Shown in pieces: positions 61,612-64,000 of a stretch of 64,000 nt of DNA; position 1 is the first letter of the stretch; every line of letters begins with the position of its first letter. The position numbers and the translations under genes are program-made. Origin of the DNA: Flagellimonas hymeniacidonis. Lineage in GTDB: Bacteria > Bacteroidota > Bacteroidia > Flavobacteriales > Flavobacteriaceae. The notes under the pieces were generated by a model. That model saw nothing but the letters and a program-made list of their open reading frames with translations. It was not told where the DNA came from and made no database searches. The stretch covers positions 1,631,349-1,695,348 of the forward strand of contig NZ_VRUR01000001.1 in NCBI RefSeq assembly GCF_008040165.1, written 5' to 3'.

Positions 61612-62628
61612 ATGAAAAGATTAGGGCTCCTATGCTTATGCCTACTCCAGTTTTCATGTAGCAGTCAAAATGCTGAAAAGATTAATGGAGTAAGTTTTGT
61701 TGGATCCAGAGACGCTGTTGACCAAGCGCATGTAGATCCCGTCCTGCGGGTAAATGCCAATTATGCTGCAGTAATGCCCTTCGGCTTTGCGAGAAACCTG
61801 AACTCGCCCAATATTATTTTTGATACAGATAGACAATGGTATGGAGAAACAAGACGAGGCGCAAAACAATACATTGAACTACTCCAGAAGAATGGAGTTA
61901 AAATTATGTTGAAGCCTCAAATTTGGGTTTGGCGAGGAGAGTTTACAGGAGATATGACGATGAAGTCGGAAGAAGATTGGAAGGCTCTAGAAGATTCTTA
62001 CAGCAAATTTATTTTAGCCTATGCAAGATTGGCGGAAGAAACAAAATCTGAAATGTATTGCATCGGTACCGAATTGGAAGAATTTGTAAAGAATAGACCT
62101 GAATATTGGCATGACTTAATTGCAGAAGTAAAAAAAATCTATCACGGTAAAATTACATATGCTGCCAATTGGGATGAATACAAAAGAACACCTTTTTGGA
62201 AAGAACTGGATTACATTGGTGTGGATGCATATTTTCCCCTATCAACAGAACGCTTTCCAACAATGGAAGAATTGAAATCTGGATGGCAACCCTGGAAAAC
62301 GAAGTTGGCGGAAATAGCCACAACTAATGGGAAGCCAATACTTTTTACAGAGTTTGGTTATAGGAGTATGGATTATACAGCAAAAAAACCTTGGTTGGTG
62401 GATCAAAATGATATGGATGTGAATTTGGAAGCTCAAGCAGATGCAACCCAGGCGATTTTTGATGAATTTTGGAAGGAAGATTGGTTTGCAGGAGGTTTTG
62501 TTTGGAAATGGTTTATCCATCATGATGTTTCAGGAGGGTCCAAAGACAATAGGTTTACCCCACAAAACAAACCAGCCGAATCTGTAATTCGTAAACATTA
62601 TACAACATTGCAAGAATCCAAATTTTAG
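61612..62628 (+). CDS. GH113-like (beta-mannanase-type) lipoprotein
   Basis: This 338-residue lipoprotein has lipobox FSC (Cys16) and a TIM-barrel. IGTELEEFVKNR carries the predicted acid/base Glu, ILFTEFGYRSM the predicted nucleophile Glu, and WKWF follows. LKPQIWVWRGEF is also typical of GH113. Family enzymes act on beta-mannans or other beta-linked glycans, but specificity is unknown. It lies after the barrel gene by 46 bp and before a D15-like barrel gene by 17 bp. Confidence 0.78.
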   Translation: MKRLGLLCLCLLQFSCSSQNAEKINGVSFVGSRDAVDQAHVDPVLRVNANYAAVMPFGFARNLNSPNIIFDTDRQWYGETRRGAKQYIELLQKNGVKIMLKPQIWVWRGEFTGDMTMKSEEDWKALEDSYSKFILAYARLAEETKSEMYCIGTELEEFVKNRPEYWHDLIAEVKKIYHGKITYAANWDEYKRTPFWKELDYIGVDAYFPLSTERFPTMEELKSGWQPWKTKLAEIATTNGKPILFTEFGYRSMDYTAKKPWLVDQNDMDVNLEAQADATQAIFDEFWKEDWFAGGFVWKWFIHHDVSGGSKDNRFTPQNKPAESVIRKHYTTLQESKF

Positions 62629-62645
62629 TCCAGTAAGGATAGTTC

Positions 62646-63908
62646 ATGATACGTACCGCTGCCACCATTCTCTTTTGCTTTTTTATGGTTTCGGCATATG
62701 GTCAAAATAAGGTAGCGGATTTAAAAGTTCAAGGGAACAAACGAACAAAGACTTCCTTTATAAAAAAGATTACCAGACTTAAAGCTGGTATGGATTTAGA
62801 CTCTTCACTTATTGCAGAAGATATATACAGGCTTAAGCGTTTACCTTCGGTATCCCACGCTTATTTTCAAGTTTTCCCCGCTCACGAAGAAGGTCAATAT
62901 AATGTGTTTTATGGAATAGAAGAGAATTTTACGCTTATCCCGTTTGCAAGTGTCTATACTTCCAATAATGACGAATTTGCCTTTAGGGTGGGCTTGCAGG
63001 AGTTCAATGTATTAGGGAATAACATAACGCTGGGAGGTTTTTATCAAAGGGATGTTTTTAATTCGTTTGGAGCACACCTAAGAGCACCGTATCTTTTTAG
63101 CAATAAATTGGGCCTCGCCATCAGTTATCAGGACTTAATCACCCAAGAGCCTGTATTTTTGGATAATGGAACTGCGGATTATAAATACAATAACGAAGCT
63201 TTTGAGATTTTAGGACTGTATGAAATAAATTTTAGGCATAGGGTAGAACTGGGAATCAACTTTTTTACCGAAGACTATCAATACCTATTTGGAACAACAG
63301 ATCCAGAAGTGCCTCAGACATTAAACGTAAACAAATACTTGTATAAATTCATTTACAATTACGATGGTATCGAGTATTACTATCAGTATTTATCTGGTTT
63401 CAAGAGCACCCTTAATTTTCAATATGTAAATAGTGCAAATGAGCAACTGCCAGAGTTTGCAATTGGATTCAATGATTTTGCATATTATTTACGAGTTGGA
63501 CAAAAAGGCAATTGGGCTAGTAGGTTACGTTTAGGACTCTCCAGTAATTTGGATACTCCATTTGCACCATTTGCTGTAGACAATAACCTTAATATTCGTG
63601 GTGTGGGAAACACCATTGATAGAGGCACAGCTGCAATCGTTTTGAATACCGAATACAGGCATACCCTTATCGACAAAGATTGGTTTGTATTACAAAGCAA
63701 CGTTTTTGTGGACGGAGGATCCTGGCGAAACCCAGGAGGGGATTTTAGTGACTTTGGAGATGACCAGAATTTAAGAATTTATCCGGGGATTGGCATTAGA
63801 TTTATGCATAAGAAGATTTTCAATGCCATTTTTAGAATAGATTACGGCCATGGTATTACCAATGAGGCTTCCAAGGGAATAGTATTTGGAATTGGGCAAT
63901 ATTTTTAA
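62646..63908 (+). CDS. BamA/D15-like outer-membrane protein with one POTRA domain
   Basis: This 420-residue protein has a signal peptide ending AYGQ, a single POTRA-like domain (VADLKVQGNKRTKTSFIKKI, residues 25-100) and a C-terminal barrel. NNLNIRGVGNTIDRG lies at the surface-antigen hallmark (usually RG) and the final strand ends in Phe (IVFGIGQYF). With only one POTRA it is closer to small D15 relatives (TamA-like or passenger-specific) than to BamA. It ends the plus-strand operon and may export or insert the neighbouring exported proteins. Confidence 0.8.
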   Translation: MIRTAATILFCFFMVSAYGQNKVADLKVQGNKRTKTSFIKKITRLKAGMDLDSSLIAEDIYRLKRLPSVSHAYFQVFPAHEEGQYNVFYGIEENFTLIPFASVYTSNNDEFAFRVGLQEFNVLGNNITLGGFYQRDVFNSFGAHLRAPYLFSNKLGLAISYQDLITQEPVFLDNGTADYKYNNEAFEILGLYEINFRHRVELGINFFTEDYQYLFGTTDPEVPQTLNVNKYLYKFIYNYDGIEYYYQYLSGFKSTLNFQYVNSANEQLPEFAIGFNDFAYYLRVGQKGNWASRLRLGLSSNLDTPFAPFAVDNNLNIRGVGNTIDRGTAAIVLNTEYRHTLIDKDWFVLQSNVFVDGGSWRNPGGDFSDFGDDQNLRIYPGIGIRFMHKKIFNAIFRIDYGHGITNEASKGIVFGIGQYF

Positions 63909-63911
63909 TGT

Positions 63912-63942
63912 ATTTCATCGATGATTTTTGCATTTCATCGAT
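63912..63942 (+). promoter_or_regulatory. Direct repeats of ATTTCATCGAT, possible activator site
   Basis: ATTTCATCGAT occurs at 63912-63922 and 63932-63942, exactly 20 bp apart, about two helical turns, upstream of ATG 63985. Such spaced direct repeats suit a dimeric response regulator, for example of LytTR type. The next gene is cut off, so its identity cannot be seen. Confidence 0.4.
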
Positions 63943-63984
63943 TTTCACCATATTTGCAGTGCACCCCTGCAACACCATTTTACT

Positions 63985-64000
63985 ATGAGATTAATACCAG
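63985..64000 (+). CDS. Start of next gene (only five codons visible)
   Basis: ATG 63985 opens a frame reading MRLIP before the window ends. It follows the direct repeats with a 42-bp gap. Nothing about its product can be said. Confidence 0.25.

Noticed and set aside
1..64000. CRISPR arrays, tRNA or rRNA genes, IS transposases
   Set aside because: No regular spaced repeats, cloverleaf-like segments or transposase or integrase signatures were recognised by eye on either strand. A dedicated scan could still find a missed tRNA or small RNA.

Overview
The window reads as chromosome of a marine-type member of the Flavobacteriaceae (Bacteroidota). Supporting signs are low G+C, a SusC/SusD pair, FG-GAP/ASPIC lipoprotein, Bacteroidota promoters of the form TAnnTTTG, near absence of Shine-Dalgarno sites, the flavobacterial mevalonate gene order, and an arginine operon with the N-acyl-ornithine carbamoyltransferase type (ArgF').

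Region 1 (1-7.3 kb) is a compact organosulfonate locus. A SsuD-like flavin monooxygenase, an FMN reductase, an aldo/keto reductase, an SSS symporter, a Tat-exported sulfite oxidase (cut by the left edge), a YeiH-type anion exporter and a LacI regulator are tied together by two near-identical LacI operators at 4696-4713 and 7330-7347. The enzyme set matches the sulfoquinovose monooxygenase (SmoABC) logic, with sulfite export and oxidation added. Region 2 (7.3-21.1 kb) is a glycan locus: FG-GAP/ASPIC lipoprotein, SusD, SusC, a second LacI regulator, a GH65 maltose-phosphorylase-like enzyme and a GH13 lipoprotein. Region 3 (21.1-27.1 kb) holds GDPD, a BaiN-like flavoprotein, glycerol facilitator plus glycerol kinase, DUF1697 and TspO. 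Region 4 (27.2-31.3 kb) has mevalonate decarboxylase, a GHMP (mevalonate) kinase, a UbiA prenyltransferase and a nitrilase.

Region 5 (31.3-38.4 kb) is accessory. It holds small inserted gene units, a Crp/SDR/tautomerase/NTF2 group, a DinB protein, and the core gene rluB. Three units (31331-32883, 37284-38386, 50716-51745) share an unusual architecture: inverted CACTTATCG-type outer ends, inner ends that match each other within a unit but vary between units, a repeat on the 5' side of the cargo genes, and in two cases a stem-loop element on the 3' side. The cargo is a HExxH/lipoprotein pair, a lone Mrr-like nuclease, and a HEPN-like two-gene module. This looks like a non-autonomous cassette system and is the best candidate here for something undescribed.

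Region 6 (38.4-48.4 kb) is an eleven-gene minus-strand arginine operon: GNAT, argG, argC, proC, argD, argF', SDR, argB, argE', ACT protein, argH. Region 7 (48.6-64 kb) holds a GT87-like membrane glycosyltransferase, a GyrI-like protein, the third cassette, a MFS/WYL pair, two GT2 glycosyltransferases with a YwqK/MORN protein, a membrane 4Fe-4S protein with an FAD/NAD(P) oxidoreductase, and a plus-strand operon of DUF547, a beta-barrel, a GH113-like lipoprotein and a D15/BamA-like barrel. No rRNA, tRNA, CRISPR array or recognisable transposase or integrase gene was seen.
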